Shown here: in pieces, positions 1-8,288 of the stretch
Position numbering within the stretch: position 1 is the stretch's first letter
Layout of the letters: the number at the start of each line of letters is the position of its first letter
Assembly: GCF_042726155.1 (NCBI RefSeq)
Contig: NZ_JBHXHV010000004.1
Span: 372,001-436,000, forward strand
Origin: Leucobacter sp042726155
GTDB lineage: Bacteria; Actinomycetota; Actinomycetes; Actinomycetales; Microbacteriaceae
Reading direction: 5' to 3'
DNA: 64,000 nucleotides
Notes under the pieces: generated by a model
The model's input: the letters and a program-made list of their open reading frames with translations, nothing else
The model's database searches: none
What the model was told of the DNA's origin: nothing
Translations under genes and position numbers: made by a program

Positions 1-1756
1 CACCGTCTTCAACCACTCGACCGTGCTCCATGACGAGCACGCGATCGGCAATCGCCACCGTCGACAGTCGGTGGGCAATGATAATCGCGGTGCGGTCGGC
101 GAGCAGCCGCTGCAACGCGTCCTGCACCAGGCGCTCACTCGGGAGATCGAGCGAGGCGGTCGCCTCGTCCAGAATCAGCACCGTCGGGTCGGCGAGGAAC
201 GCGCGCGCGAACGAGATCAACTGGCGTTGACCCGCTGACACGCGCCCGCCGCGCTTATTCACGTCCGTCTCGTATCCGTCGGGCAGGGCCTCGATGAACG
301 TGTCCGCCCCCACCGCGCGGGCCGCCGCGCGCACCTCGGCGACGGTTGCGTCGGGCTTTCCGAGCGCAATGTTCTCGGCGACGGTGCCACTGAACAGATA
401 CGCCTCCTGGGTCACCATCACGATCGCGCGGCGCAGGTCAGATGGGTCGAGGTCGCGCAGGTCGATCCCGTCGAGCAGCACAGCACCCTGGGTCGGATCG
501 TAGAACCGCGCGACGAGCTTTGCGAGCGTCGATTTGCCAGCACCCGTCGTACCGACGAGCGCGACCGTCTGCCCCGCGGGCAGCACGAGATCGCAGTCAT
601 CAAGCACCGTGCGACCGCCGGCTCCCGCGGTGCCGTATGCGAAGCTCACGTGGTCGAACCGCAATTCGCCGCGCGGGCTCGTGAGGCGCACGGGCGACTC
701 GGGATCCCGAACCGTTGGTGCCTCCTCGAGCACGCCCGACACCTTTTCGAGCGCTGCCGTCGCCGACTGGTATGAGTTGAGGAACATCGCAACCTCTTCG
801 AGCGGGCCGAAGAAGTTTCGCACGTAGAGCACGGCGGCGATCAGCACGCCGATCGCGAGCTCACCGGTCGTCACGCGCAGCGCGCCCCACAGCAGCACGA
901 CGGCCACGGTGACATTCGCGAGCAGAATCAGCCCGGGATCGAGCACGCCGAAGAGCCTCAGTACTCGCAGGTTCGCGCGTCGATAGTCGTCGGAGACCGC
1001 ACCAAAGTCGACGTCACCGCGACGCTCACGCCGGAACGCCTGCACCGCGCGGATGCCGGTCATCGTCTCCACGAACTGCACGATGAGGCGCGCACTGACA
1101 ACGCGGGTCGACCGGAAGCCCTTCTGCGATTCGACAACGAACCAGCGCATCAAGATCGAGAGCGGAATTCCCATGAACAGCAGCACCAGTCCGCTCTGCC
1201 AGTCGAGCAGGAAGAGCATGACGAGCGTGAACGCGCCAATCAGCACGGCGTCGACGAGTTCGTTGAGGCTGCCGTCGAGCAGCTCCTGAATCGACTCGAG
1301 GTCGCTCGTCTGCCGGGAGATGATGCGGCCCGACGTATACCCCTCGTGGAATTCAAGGCTGAGTCGCTGCGTCTGACGGAATATACGCGTCCGTAGCTCG
1401 ATCATTACGGCCTGGGTGAGGCGCGCGATGAGCACGACGTACCATCCGACGAGCACCGAGCCGATGCCGCCGGTCACGACGAACGCGAGCGCCACTCCAA
1501 TCGCGGGCAGCCAGTCCCCCGCGTTCAGCGCGGCGGGCAGGGCCGTGTCGATGCCGTATGCAATCAGCGACGGCCCGATCGCGCGCATCGCCGACGAGAT
1601 GATGACCACGACCGCAGTCAGCACGATGAGGCGCGTGAGCGGGCGCAGGATCGACCCAAGCAGTCGCAGCGACCGCCGCCGAATCGCGCGGCTCTCCTCG
1701 CGGGTGTAAGTATCGCGGTCTTCACCGCTCGTGCCGCGCACGCTTTCGGGGCTCAC
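1..1756 (-). CDS. ABC exporter half-transporter, subunit A (partial, 3' end outside window)
   Basis: Membrane-fused ABC exporter subunit: an N-terminal six-helix transmembrane region followed by a nucleotide-binding domain. The reverse strand reads openly from a GTG at 1756 to the window edge and lacks only the last few residues. Visible motifs are Walker A GTTGAGKST, the signature VSAGQ in place of the usual LSGGQ, and Walker B with a normal catalytic glutamate (LILDEATASLD). The GTG overlaps the TGA stop of the upstream ABC gene, so both are translated together and probably form a heterodimer that exports a drug or lipid. The substrate cannot be read from sequence. Confidence 0.9.
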   Translation of the reverse strand, partial: MSPESVRGTSGEDRDTYTREESRAIRRRSLRLLGSILRPLTRLIVLTAVVVIISSAMRAIGPSLIAYGIDTALPAALNAGDWLPAIGVALAFVVTGGIGSVLVGWYVVLIARLTQAVMIELRTRIFRQTQRLSLEFHEGYTSGRIISRQTSDLESIQELLDGSLNELVDAVLIGAFTLVMLFLLDWQSGLVLLFMGIPLSILMRWFVVESQKGFRSTRVVSARLIVQFVETMTGIRAVQAFRRERRGDVDFGAVSDDYRRANLRVLRLFGVLDPGLILLANVTVAVVLLWGALRVTTGELAIGVLIAAVLYVRNFFGPLEEVAMFLNSYQSATAALEKVSGVLEEAPTVRDPESPVRLTSPRGELRFDHVSFAYGTAGAGGRTVLDDCDLVLPAGQTVALVGTTGAGKSTLAKLVARFYDPTQGAVLLDGIDLRDLDPSDLRRAIVMVTQEAYLFSGTVAENIALGKPDATVAEVRAAARAVGADTFIEALPDGYETDVNKRGGRVSAGQRQLISFARAFLADPTVLILDEATASLDLPSERLVQDALQRLLADRTAIIIAHRLSTVAIADRVLVMEHGRVVEDG

Positions 1757-3651
1757 GGTCGCACCTCCTCGGTGTGGGTCGTCGAGTGTTCGTCGGGGTG
1801 ATTGTCGGGGTGATTGTCGGGGTGTTCGCGTTCGATTCCGGCGATCAGGTGCCGGTAGTGGGCGCTGCTGCGCAGCAGCTCAGAGTGGGTACCGATGGCG
1901 TCGATGCGGCCGTCCCGCAGCACGGCGACGCGGTCTGCGAGGGCGACAGTAGACGGACGATGCGCGACAACGAGGGCCGTCGTGCTCGCGAGCACCCTGC
2001 GCAGCGCGGCCTCGACGAGTGCCTCGGTGTCGACATCGAGCGCCGACAGCGGGTCATCAAGCACCAGCACATCGGGGGCGGCGGCAACCACGCGAGCGAG
2101 CGCGAGACGTTGGCGCTGACCGCCCGAGAGGCTGAGCCCCTCTTCGCCAACCTCAGTGTCAAGGCCCTGCGGCAGGTCGGAGACGAACCCCGCCTGCGCC
2201 ACCGCGAGCGCGTCCTGCAGCACCTGCTCGGCCTCTGGGCTGCTCGGTTCAAGGTCGTGGCGGCCCAGCAGCACGTTCTCTCGTACCGTCGCCGAAAACA
2301 GAATGGGGTCTTCAAACGCCACGCCGATCCTGCGCCGCAGGTCTTCGAGTGCGAGATCGCGCACGTCGACTCCATCGAGCGTCACGGCTCCGCCGGTCAC
2401 GTCGTAGAGCCGGGTCGGGAGGGTCGTGATGCTCGTCTTGCCACTTCCCGTCGCGCCCACGAGCGCGAGCGTCTCGCCGGGTCGCAGCGCGAGATCGAGA
2501 CCGTTGATCAGGTCGGGTTCGGTTGATCCCGCATCGGGATAATGAAAATGCACATCGCGGAATATAAGTTCACCGCGAGCGTGCTCAATGGTCTTCGGGT
2601 GCTCCGGCCCGCGCACGGTGAGCTCGGCGTCGAACACTTCGAACACGCGATCCGTGGCCGTTCGCGTGTCGATCAGGAACGAGAACAGGAAACCGAGCGA
2701 GCCGAGCGGCCAGCGCAGCGCGGCGGCCATGGCGAAGAACGCCACCAGTTCACCCGTCGTGAGCAGGTCGTGGGCCGCAAGCCACACGCCCGTGATGAAG
2801 CACGCGCCCATCGCGAGGATCGGCACGAGCTCGTACCAGAACCACACTCCGCCGACCTCACGCGCCTTGCGCATTTCGGTTTCGCGCAGAGTTTCGGCAC
2901 GGCGCGTGAACTGCGACAGGGCATGACCGCCCCGGCCGAACGCTTTCAGCACGCGGATGCCGTGCACGCTCTCTTCGACGGAGGTCGCAAGATCACCGGT
3001 CTGATCCTGGCTGCGCCGCGAAAGCACGCCGTAGCGCTGCTCGAAGCGATAGCCGACCACCCAGATCGGAATCGAACAGACAATGAACACGACACCGAGC
3101 GACCAGTGCCAGCGGAACAGCAGCCCCATGCCGATAAAGATCGTGAGCAGATTCACGAGCAGCAGGATCGAGCCGAACGCCAACCAGCGACGGATCGAGC
3201 TGATGTCCTGCATCATGCGGCTCAGCAGCTGCCCCGACTGCCACCGGTCGTGGAATGCAACGGGCAGCCGCTGCAACCGCTCGTAGAAGGCTTGACGCAC
3301 CGAGTATTCAACCGCGGCGGCGGGCGCGAGCACGAGTTTGCGCCGCAGGAAGACGAATGCCGCTTCGGCAATACCGAGCGCGAGTACGCCGAGCGTCGCC
3401 CAGACGATCAGCGTGCGGTCGCCCGAGGCAATCGGACCGTCGACGGCCCACTGCAGCACCAGTGGAATGATGAGGCTCGCGACGGCGGCGCCGAGCCCAA
3501 GGAACGCACCGCCGATGAGCTTGGGCAGCGCGGGGCGCGCGAACGGGATCAGCCGCGCGAGGGCGCGGAGCGTGGAAACCCTGGGCTGGGCGGCCTGGTG
3601 GCTCGCTTGGGGCAGGGGGGTAGGGGGCTGTTGTGCAGCTGCGTAATTCAT
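1753..3651 (-). CDS. ABC exporter half-transporter, subunit B (degenerate ATP site)
   Basis: A 632-residue ABC exporter half-transporter, with transmembrane domain at about 40-330 and nucleotide-binding domain at about 370-600. Motifs are Walker A GATGSGKTS, signature LSGGQ and Walker B VLVLDDPLSALD. The catalytic glutamate after Walker B is an aspartate. The partner gene has the glutamate but a changed signature, which is the normal division of labour in heterodimeric exporters with one weak ATP site. The C-terminus is histidine and aspartate rich (three HPDN/HPDE repeats near residues 605-620). The gene leads a two-gene operon. Its substrate is unknown; multidrug or lipid export are both possible. 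Confidence 0.93.
   Translation of the reverse strand: MNYAAAQQPPTPLPQASHQAAQPRVSTLRALARLIPFARPALPKLIGGAFLGLGAAVASLIIPLVLQWAVDGPIASGDRTLIVWATLGVLALGIAEAAFVFLRRKLVLAPAAAVEYSVRQAFYERLQRLPVAFHDRWQSGQLLSRMMQDISSIRRWLAFGSILLLVNLLTIFIGMGLLFRWHWSLGVVFIVCSIPIWVVGYRFEQRYGVLSRRSQDQTGDLATSVEESVHGIRVLKAFGRGGHALSQFTRRAETLRETEMRKAREVGGVWFWYELVPILAMGACFITGVWLAAHDLLTTGELVAFFAMAAALRWPLGSLGFLFSFLIDTRTATDRVFEVFDAELTVRGPEHPKTIEHARGELIFRDVHFHYPDAGSTEPDLINGLDLALRPGETLALVGATGSGKTSITTLPTRLYDVTGGAVTLDGVDVRDLALEDLRRRIGVAFEDPILFSATVRENVLLGRHDLEPSSPEAEQVLQDALAVAQAGFVSDLPQGLDTEVGEEGLSLSGGQRQRLALARVVAAAPDVLVLDDPLSALDVDTEALVEAALRRVLASTTALVVAHRPSTVALADRVAVLRDGRIDAIGTHSELLRSSAHYRHLIAGIEREHPDNHPDNHPDEHSTTHTEEVRP
1792..1827. 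repeat. 3 x 12-bp tandem repeat coding HPDN units
   Basis: Three in-frame copies of a 12-bp unit (GTCGGGGTGATT on the plus strand; the last copy ends GTTC) encode HPDN-HPDN-HPDE at the C-terminus of the ABC subunit. Because the unit is a multiple of three, copy-number change would lengthen or shorten the His/Asp tail without a frameshift. Confidence 0.85.
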
Positions 3652-3764
3652 GATGCCTGACGTGAGTCGGCGCTATCGAGGCCGCCCGAAACTACGGGCT
3701 GCGCAGAGCGCGGAGACGAAAACTGGAAGTCGAACGGGGCCGGCCGCGAACGGGCCGAGAAAGC

Positions 3765-3830
3765 CTAGTTCTGAAACTTCGGTGAGCCCGAAGGTCGCGG
3801 CGCCGCTGGCTTGTACACGATGTTTGCCAT
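3765..3830 (-). CDS. possible 21-residue leader peptide before the ABC operon
   Basis: A short ATG-started frame of 21 codons ending in TAG lies about 110 bp before the first ABC gene on the same strand. It has an unusually good ribosome binding site (GGAGAGGAG about 6 bases before the ATG). The peptide begins MANIVYKPAAP and is proline rich with no known family. It could be a leader peptide, a small protein, or the remnant of a truncated gene. The rest of the 3652-3987 gap holds no other convincing gene. Confidence 0.4.
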   Translation of the reverse strand: MANIVYKPAAPRPSGSPKFQN

Positions 3831-3870
3831 GGTTCGCTCCTCTCCGGGTCAGTGTTTTGGTCAGGGTGTT

Positions 3871-3883
3871 GTCACGTGGTGAC
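3871..3883. promoter_or_regulatory. candidate operator GTCACGTGGTGAC upstream of ABC operon
   Basis: Inverted repeat GTCAC-GTG-GTGAC in the leader upstream of the short peptide and ABC genes. Two GGTCAG direct repeats lie nearby (about 3847-3865). The position suits a regulator site, but no binding protein can be assigned. Confidence 0.35.
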
Positions 3884-3961
3884 GACGTTCAGCCTAACGA
3901 GGCCGCGAGCCGAAAATCAAGAGTCGCGTTCCGCGCGTCGCGATTTTGGGTTGGGTCGCGA

Positions 3962-3979
3962 CGCATTCAGTCCGCGCAG
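3962..3979. repeat. 18-bp direct repeat, left copy
   Basis: CGCATTCAGTCCGCGCAG is identical to 5136-5153. The two copies lie just past the stop codons of the minus-strand tetR and menA genes and bracket the whole tetR / NTF2-like pair. Confidence 0.7.
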
Positions 3980-3987
3980 TTATGCAG

Positions 3988-4596
3988 TTACGCGCGCAAC
4001 TGTGTGCGTACGGCAAGCTCGACCAGTTCCGCGAGCCGAGTATTGCCGTCAAGCGTGCGAGGCTCGTGGAGATGCCCCGTGATTTGCAACTGCGCGATGC
4101 CGTGCAGAGTAATCCAGAGCACAGTCGCGCGCTCGCGAACAGGGATGGGGTCACGGTCAGTTGCGGAGTCAATTCGAGTGATAGCGTCGCGCTCAGCGAT
4201 CAGCTCTTCGATTGACTGCATTGCGTCATCCGCCGCAGCTTCGGCGTCAGGTGCCGCTTCCACGCGTGGCGCGTCCCCGAAAATCAGCAGGTAGTGCTTC
4301 GGGTGCGCGATCGCGTATTCCACGTACGCGAGGCTCCCCGCAAGCACGCGCTCACTCGGATCGGCTCGCGCAGCCTGCTGACGCACGGCCTGTGCCATTG
4401 AGTGCAGGGCGTGCACGGCGAGGTACTGCAGCAGCGCCGCTTTGTCGGCAAAGTGCCGATACGGAGCGGCGCGCGAGATACCGGCTTCCTCGCCCACGCC
4501 GCGCAGCGTGACAGCTTCGACGCCGCCGCGTTCTAGCAGCGTCGACGCCGCACCGATTATGGCGACTCGCGTCGGCGCAGCATCACGGGGACTCAT
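3988..4596 (-). CDS. TetR/AcrR family transcriptional repressor
   Basis: A 202-residue TetR-family protein. The N-terminal helix-turn-helix is clear around residues 8-55 (AAPTRVAIIGAAS then LRGVGEEAGISRAAPYRHF), followed by a helical ligand-binding domain of the type often paired with small-molecule responses. It is divergent from the NTF2-like gene with an 82-bp gap that holds two copies of a palindromic operator. It therefore very likely represses itself and that gene. The ligand is unknown. Confidence 0.9.
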   Translation of the reverse strand: MSPRDAAPTRVAIIGAASTLLERGGVEAVTLRGVGEEAGISRAAPYRHFADKAALLQYLAVHALHSMAQAVRQQAARADPSERVLAGSLAYVEYAIAHPKHYLLIFGDAPRVEAAPDAEAAADDAMQSIEELIAERDAITRIDSATDRDPIPVRERATVLWITLHGIAQLQITGHLHEPRTLDGNTRLAELVELAVRTQLRA

Positions 4597-4614
4597 GCAG
4601 CCAGCCTAGAACTT

Positions 4615-4635
4615 ATTGTTGACACCGTCAACAAT
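4615..4635. promoter_or_regulatory. TetR operator O1
   Basis: Perfect 9-bp inverted repeat with ATTGTTGAC on the left, ACC spacer and GTCAACAAT on the right, located between the divergent tetR and NTF2-like genes. It is AT-rich against the surroundings and is the expected shape for a TetR dimer site. Confidence 0.75.
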
Positions 4636-4646
4636 CGTTCGTATGC

Positions 4647-4657
4647 TGACACCGTCA
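4647..4657. promoter_or_regulatory. TetR operator O2
   Basis: TGAC-ACC-GTCA repeats the core of O1. The shared string TGACACCGTCAAC starts at 4620 and again at 4647, 27 bp apart. A second, shorter site near the start of the NTF2-like gene suggests two repressor dimers. Confidence 0.65.
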
Positions 4658-4678
4658 ACTTACGAAATGGAGAAAATT

Positions 4679-5056
4679 ATGCCTCCCACAACACCACGCG
4701 ACGCCTTCGCGGACCACTATCTCGCAACTTGGATTGAACCGACTCATCAGGCTCGCTCGGCCGCAGTTGCGCAGCTCTGGTCGCCCACTGGAACGCTGTT
4801 TGTCTCGTCGATTAACGCCAGCATCACCGGAATCAAGCTCATTGAAGCTCACATTGGACGCGTACACGACGATCTCATCGCGTCGAAGGGACTCACCTTC
4901 GCCTACGACCAGCAGGTGGAGTGTGTCGACACCGTATTGCTTCGCTGGTCGATGCTCGCCCCAACGGGCGACGTCGTCGGTCGCGGTATCGACACTGTCA
5001 CCTTCACCGCGGACGGACTCATCGAATCCGTGCACATGTTCATGGGGGTGAACTAA
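4679..5056 (+). CDS. NTF2/SnoaL-like small protein
   Basis: A 125-residue protein of the NTF2-like (SnoaL) fold by its layout: an N-terminal helix (RDAFADHYLATWIEP), a helix with ARSAAVAQLWSPTGTLF, and C-terminal strands ending FTADGLIESVHMFMGVN. Such proteins are small isomerases, hydrolases or ligand binders; the exact reaction cannot be told. The ATG at 4679 is chosen because GGAG sits 7 bases before it and the in-frame ATGs further upstream lie in the operator region. It is divergent from and probably repressed by the TetR protein. Confidence 0.8.
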   Translation: MPPTTPRDAFADHYLATWIEPTHQARSAAVAQLWSPTGTLFVSSINASITGIKLIEAHIGRVHDDLIASKGLTFAYDQQVECVDTVLLRWSMLAPTGDVVGRGIDTVTFTADGLIESVHMFMGVN

Positions 5057-5135
5057 CCCCACTGCATTCGAATTGGCGGCTCATCGGCGCGCGTCGCTCC
5101 GGTGAGCAGCCACAGTGCGCCCAGCGATCCCGCGC

Positions 5136-5153
5136 CGCATTCAGTCCGCGCAG
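5136..5153. repeat. 18-bp direct repeat, right copy
   Basis: Identical to 3962-3979. It lies in the 109-bp gap between the NTF2-like gene and the end of menA; that gap otherwise shows nothing recognisable. Confidence 0.7.
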
Positions 5154-5165
5154 ATCGCGGTCCGG

Positions 5166-6122
5166 TTAGAACGCGAAGGCGATCCCGAGCAGCACGCCGT
5201 ATGCGAGCGCGGCGAAGCTCGTGAGCTGCAGCACCAGGATGAGTTCGCGCGGGGTCTTGGCGGTGAGCGTGATGATCGACGCGGGAATAGCGAGCAGCAG
5301 CACGAACCAGACGAGGATCATGCCGGGCTGCGCGATCGAGTAGAGGGCTGGCACCGCGAACGGCAGCAGCACGCACACAACGTACAGGATGCGAGAGGCG
5401 CGATCACCCATGCGCACCGCAAGCGTACGCTTGCCCGCGAGGCGATCGGTCGGGATGTCACGAAGGTTGTTCACGACGAGCACCGCAACCGCGAAGAAGC
5501 CGACTCCGGCCCCGGCCACCCACGGCTCCTGCAGGTCGATGTCCGTTTGCAGCCAGACCGTGCCGACCGTCGCGACGAGACCAAAGAAGACGAACACGAC
5601 GAGCTCGCCGAGTCCCGCGTAACCGTAGGGGCGCTTGCCACCCGTGTAGAACCACGCGGCGACGATCGCGATCGCGCCGAGCGCGAGGAACCACCAGCGC
5701 TCGCTCAGCACCACGGCGATGAGACCCGCGATTGCGGCGAGCGCGAAGAACGTCAGCGCGAGCGCGAGTACACGCTTCGGATTAACGAGCCCGGACCCGG
5801 TCAGCCGCGCGGGCCCGACACGGAACTCATCGGTGCCACGAATACCGTCGGAGTAATCGTTCGCGTAGTTCACACCGATCTGCAGGAAGATCGAGACGGC
5901 GTGCGCGAGCAGCGTGAGCGTGAGTGAGAAGTCCTGCACCATATAGGCGATTCCGCTGCCCACTGCAACCGGCGCGACCGCGAGCGGAAGGGTGCGCAGA
6001 CGCGCCCCACCGACCCAGTTGCGCCAGGTAATGCGCGGTTGGGCACCCGACGACATCTGTCGCTTGGCGGCTGCGCGGGTCGCTGGGTTGCCTGAACGGC
6101 GACGGTCTTTCGACTGGTTCAC
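5166..6122 (-). CDS. menA: 1,4-dihydroxy-2-naphthoate polyprenyltransferase
   Basis: A 318-residue integral membrane prenyltransferase of the UbiA superfamily. It joins a polyprenyl chain to 1,4-dihydroxy-2-naphthoate to make demethylmenaquinone. The first aspartate-rich motif is present as NYANDYSDG near residue 87, and eight or nine hydrophobic segments follow. A basic 30-residue N-terminal extension precedes the conserved WRNWVGGARLRTLPLAVAP start. Its start overlaps the end of menE by 4 bp, so menE-menA is one operon. Confidence 0.95.
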   Translation of the reverse strand: MNQSKDRRRSGNPATRAAAKRQMSSGAQPRITWRNWVGGARLRTLPLAVAPVAVGSGIAYMVQDFSLTLTLLAHAVSIFLQIGVNYANDYSDGIRGTDEFRVGPARLTGSGLVNPKRVLALALTFFALAAIAGLIAVVLSERWWFLALGAIAIVAAWFYTGGKRPYGYAGLGELVVFVFFGLVATVGTVWLQTDIDLQEPWVAGAGVGFFAVAVLVVNNLRDIPTDRLAGKRTLAVRMGDRASRILYVVCVLLPFAVPALYSIAQPGMILVWFVLLLAIPASIITLTAKTPRELILVLQLTSFAALAYGVLLGIAFAF

Positions 6123-7411
6123 GCCTGATCCTTCTCTCCGCGCGATGTCTCCTCGCGCGCTGCAGCGCGGGTATCCCCGCGTCGTACCTCACTAAAACTC
6201 GACCGCAACCGGGTCAGCCACTCGCCCAGCTCCGCGTAGTCAGTCTTGCCCCCGGCGAGCTTCGGGATCTCGCCAATCTCAGTGGCCCATTCGGGCACCG
6301 CCGCCGGGCCGAGGGCACCACGAATGGCCTGTTGGACGTGATCGAAACTTGCGCGGATGGGCGCGGGGGTCTCGGTGCCGGAGTCGGGATCTCCCGCGCC
6401 GCCCTCGATCTCTACGACCAAAGACGCCCGCTCGCCCCATTCGGGGTGCGGGGCGCTGAGTGCGACCGCGCTCTCCCAGCCGGGCTGCTCGCGCACGACT
6501 CGCTCAACCGCGTCGAGTGACACATTCACGCCGCCCGAGATGATGACGCGGTCGAGTCGTCCGGTGACGGTGAGCATGCCGCCGAGTAGCTCGCCAGAGT
6601 CACCCGTGCGATACCAGCGAACTGGTACGCCGTCGCGCCCGCTCTCGGTGATGAACGTGCGTGCGGTGAGTTCGGGATCACCGACGTATCCCAGGGCGAG
6701 CGACGACCCCGCGAGCTGCACCTCGCCACCGCGGATGCGTACGCGCGTGTCGCCGATCTCGACTCCGTCGTAGACGCATCCGCCTGACGTTTCGGTCATG
6801 CCGTAGCTGCGCTTCAGTCCAATGCCGAGCACGTGAGCGCGACTGCGGAGCGCCAGGCTGACGGCCTGGCCACCGACGAGCACCGCGTCAAAGCGCCGCA
6901 GCACATCGGCGGCCTCGCGATCCTGCTCGACGAAATCAAACAGCCGCGCGAGCTGCACCGGCACCAGCGACACATAGCGGCGGTCGGCCTCGAGCATCTC
7001 TGCGCGTTCCAGGAACGCCTCCGGATCGAAGTGCCCGTCGAAAAACACCGGCTGCGTGCCCGCAATCTCGCTGCGCACCAGCATCTGCAGGCCCGAGATG
7101 AGGTGCGTCGGCAGCGCGACGAGCCACTGCCCGTGACCGCCGAATCGCTCGGCCGTCGCCTCGGCGCCCGCCCGGAGCGCGTCGGCCGAGAGCGCGACCG
7201 CCTTGGGCACGCCGCTCGACCCAGATGTCCGCACGACGAGGGCAGTGCCCTCAGGGAGAGGTTGCCGTTGGAGTGCAGCAATCTCGTCGGGGTCGGTGCC
7301 GGGGGCGACCGGAACGATCGGGGCGACGCCACGCATCGCATCGGCAAGTCCGGCCATCATCCAGGCGCGATCCTCGGTCGGGATCGCACGAAGTCCGTGG
7401 GGCGCAGTCAC
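6119..7411 (-). CDS. menE: o-succinylbenzoate--CoA ligase
   Basis: A 430-residue AMP-forming acyl-CoA ligase. It activates o-succinylbenzoate with CoA ahead of ring closure by MenB. The ATP-binding motif RTSGSSGVPKAV is at about 60-72 and the YRTGDSGELL and GRLDRVIISGG motifs follow near 270-300. It is shorter than typical ligases of 500 residues, as is usual for MenE. It is located next to menA and near menB and menC, which settles the substrate. Confidence 0.93.
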   Translation of the reverse strand: MTAPHGLRAIPTEDRAWMMAGLADAMRGVAPIVPVAPGTDPDEIAALQRQPLPEGTALVVRTSGSSGVPKAVALSADALRAGAEATAERFGGHGQWLVALPTHLISGLQMLVRSEIAGTQPVFFDGHFDPEAFLERAEMLEADRRYVSLVPVQLARLFDFVEQDREAADVLRRFDAVLVGGQAVSLALRSRAHVLGIGLKRSYGMTETSGGCVYDGVEIGDTRVRIRGGEVQLAGSSLALGYVGDPELTARTFITESGRDGVPVRWYRTGDSGELLGGMLTVTGRLDRVIISGGVNVSLDAVERVVREQPGWESAVALSAPHPEWGERASLVVEIEGGAGDPDSGTETPAPIRASFDHVQQAIRGALGPAAVPEWATEIGEIPKLAGGKTDYAELGEWLTRLRSSFSEVRRGDTRAAAREETSRGEKDQA

Positions 7412-7502
7412 CCGACTAGGCTACTCCGCGTTGCTGGGGCACGCGCGCGCGGCGTGCGCGCCCGCCGCGTGCCCGCCCGCCCGCCGCCCGCCCGCCCATT
7501 CG

Positions 7503-7564
7503 CGAGCGGGGTAACTTTAAGGGGGTGTTGCGACGGCGACACGCGTCAATAGTTACCCCGCTCG
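7503..7564. repeat. 62-bp palindromic element, copy 1
   Basis: Arms CGAGCGGGGTAACT and AGTTACCCCGCTCG enclose an inner hairpin (GTGTTGC with GCGACAC, loop GACG). The same 62-bp layout occurs at 8289-8350 and 53564-53625. Copies 1 and 2 also share flanking sequence (GCCCGCCCGCCCATTCG before, GCGCGCAGCGGCGC after). It lies between divergent menE and the unknown gene, so here it cannot act only as a terminator. Confidence 0.85.
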
Positions 7565-7601
7565 GCCGGGGCGGCGCGCAGCGGCGCGTTAGCGTGGGGG
7601 C

Positions 7602-8225
7602 ATGTACGGCGCACACGTCACGGAAACCGACTTCTCGTGGGTGCAGCACGAACCACAGTTTCGGCTCTACCTATTTGACGGTCCGGACAACCGGACGACG
7701 GTGATGGACATATTTAAGACGTCAGTCGAAGACGTGTTGCAATCTGCGGAGGTACTCTCAGAACACGACGCCCGACTGTGGTCGCTCGCACTTGTCTCAA
7801 CTGATAGCAACGGCGACTTCGGCCTTACATGGCTGTCGGGTATGGACTACAACGAGGTTCCCTGTAACGCGCATGAGTGGAAGCTCCACAGTGAAATGCA
7901 GAGCCGCTATCTCATGGCGCGAAGCCAGGCCGGTGAGTCGGTCGTCCTCCCGAATGGCTTGCGGTGCATTCGCATGTTCGCCGAGTGGGTCGACAGCTGC
8001 CCGCTTTGGGAGAGTTTCACTGACAACTACCCACTTCAGCAAGGCAGTTTGCCCATCTCGGACGAACTCTGGAACGAGCTCGTGAAGTGGAACCGCGAAT
8101 ATAGGAATCGTGATGAAGACGAGCCGGTCCCTGACGAGCGTGGCTGGCTCGCGCGGGGCACTGAGCTGCACAATCGTCTACAAAACGAACTGGTGGGCGT
8201 CGCCGAGGTCGTCCCCGAGTTCTGA
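7602..8225 (+). CDS. hypothetical protein, 207 residues, between two palindromic repeats
   Basis: I do not recognise this protein. It is acidic and tryptophan-rich, soluble, with no signal peptide or membrane segment. The C-terminal half (PLWESFTDNYPLQ..., LWNELVKWNREYRNRDEDEP, then WLARGTELHNRLQNELVG) resembles the helical tail seen in many actinobacterial orphan proteins of unknown function; an immunity-type role is only a guess. Base composition is clearly less GC-rich than neighbouring men genes, suggesting later arrival. It is bracketed by copies 1 and 2 of the 62-bp palindrome within a roughly 100-bp direct repeat. Confidence 0.75.
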   Translation: MYGAHVTETDFSWVQHEPQFRLYLFDGPDNRTTVMDIFKTSVEDVLQSAEVLSEHDARLWSLALVSTDSNGDFGLTWLSGMDYNEVPCNAHEWKLHSEMQSRYLMARSQAGESVVLPNGLRCIRMFAEWVDSCPLWESFTDNYPLQQGSLPISDELWNELVKWNREYRNRDEDEPVPDERGWLARGTELHNRLQNELVGVAEVVPEF

Positions 8226-8288
8226 GGCGCCCCGCTGAACGGGCGGGCCCGCGCGCACTCCCGTCGGGCGTGCCCGCCCGCCCATTCG

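Noticed and set aside
2542..3660. 372-codon open frame on the plus strand opposite the ABC subunit
   Set aside because: High-GC shadow of the minus-strand ABC gene; the protein is Arg/Glu/His low-complexity with no family or ribosome site.
7441..7500. GC-rich CCCGCCCG tract as a gene
   Set aside because: Low-complexity sequence flanking the palindrome, no start or ribosome site.
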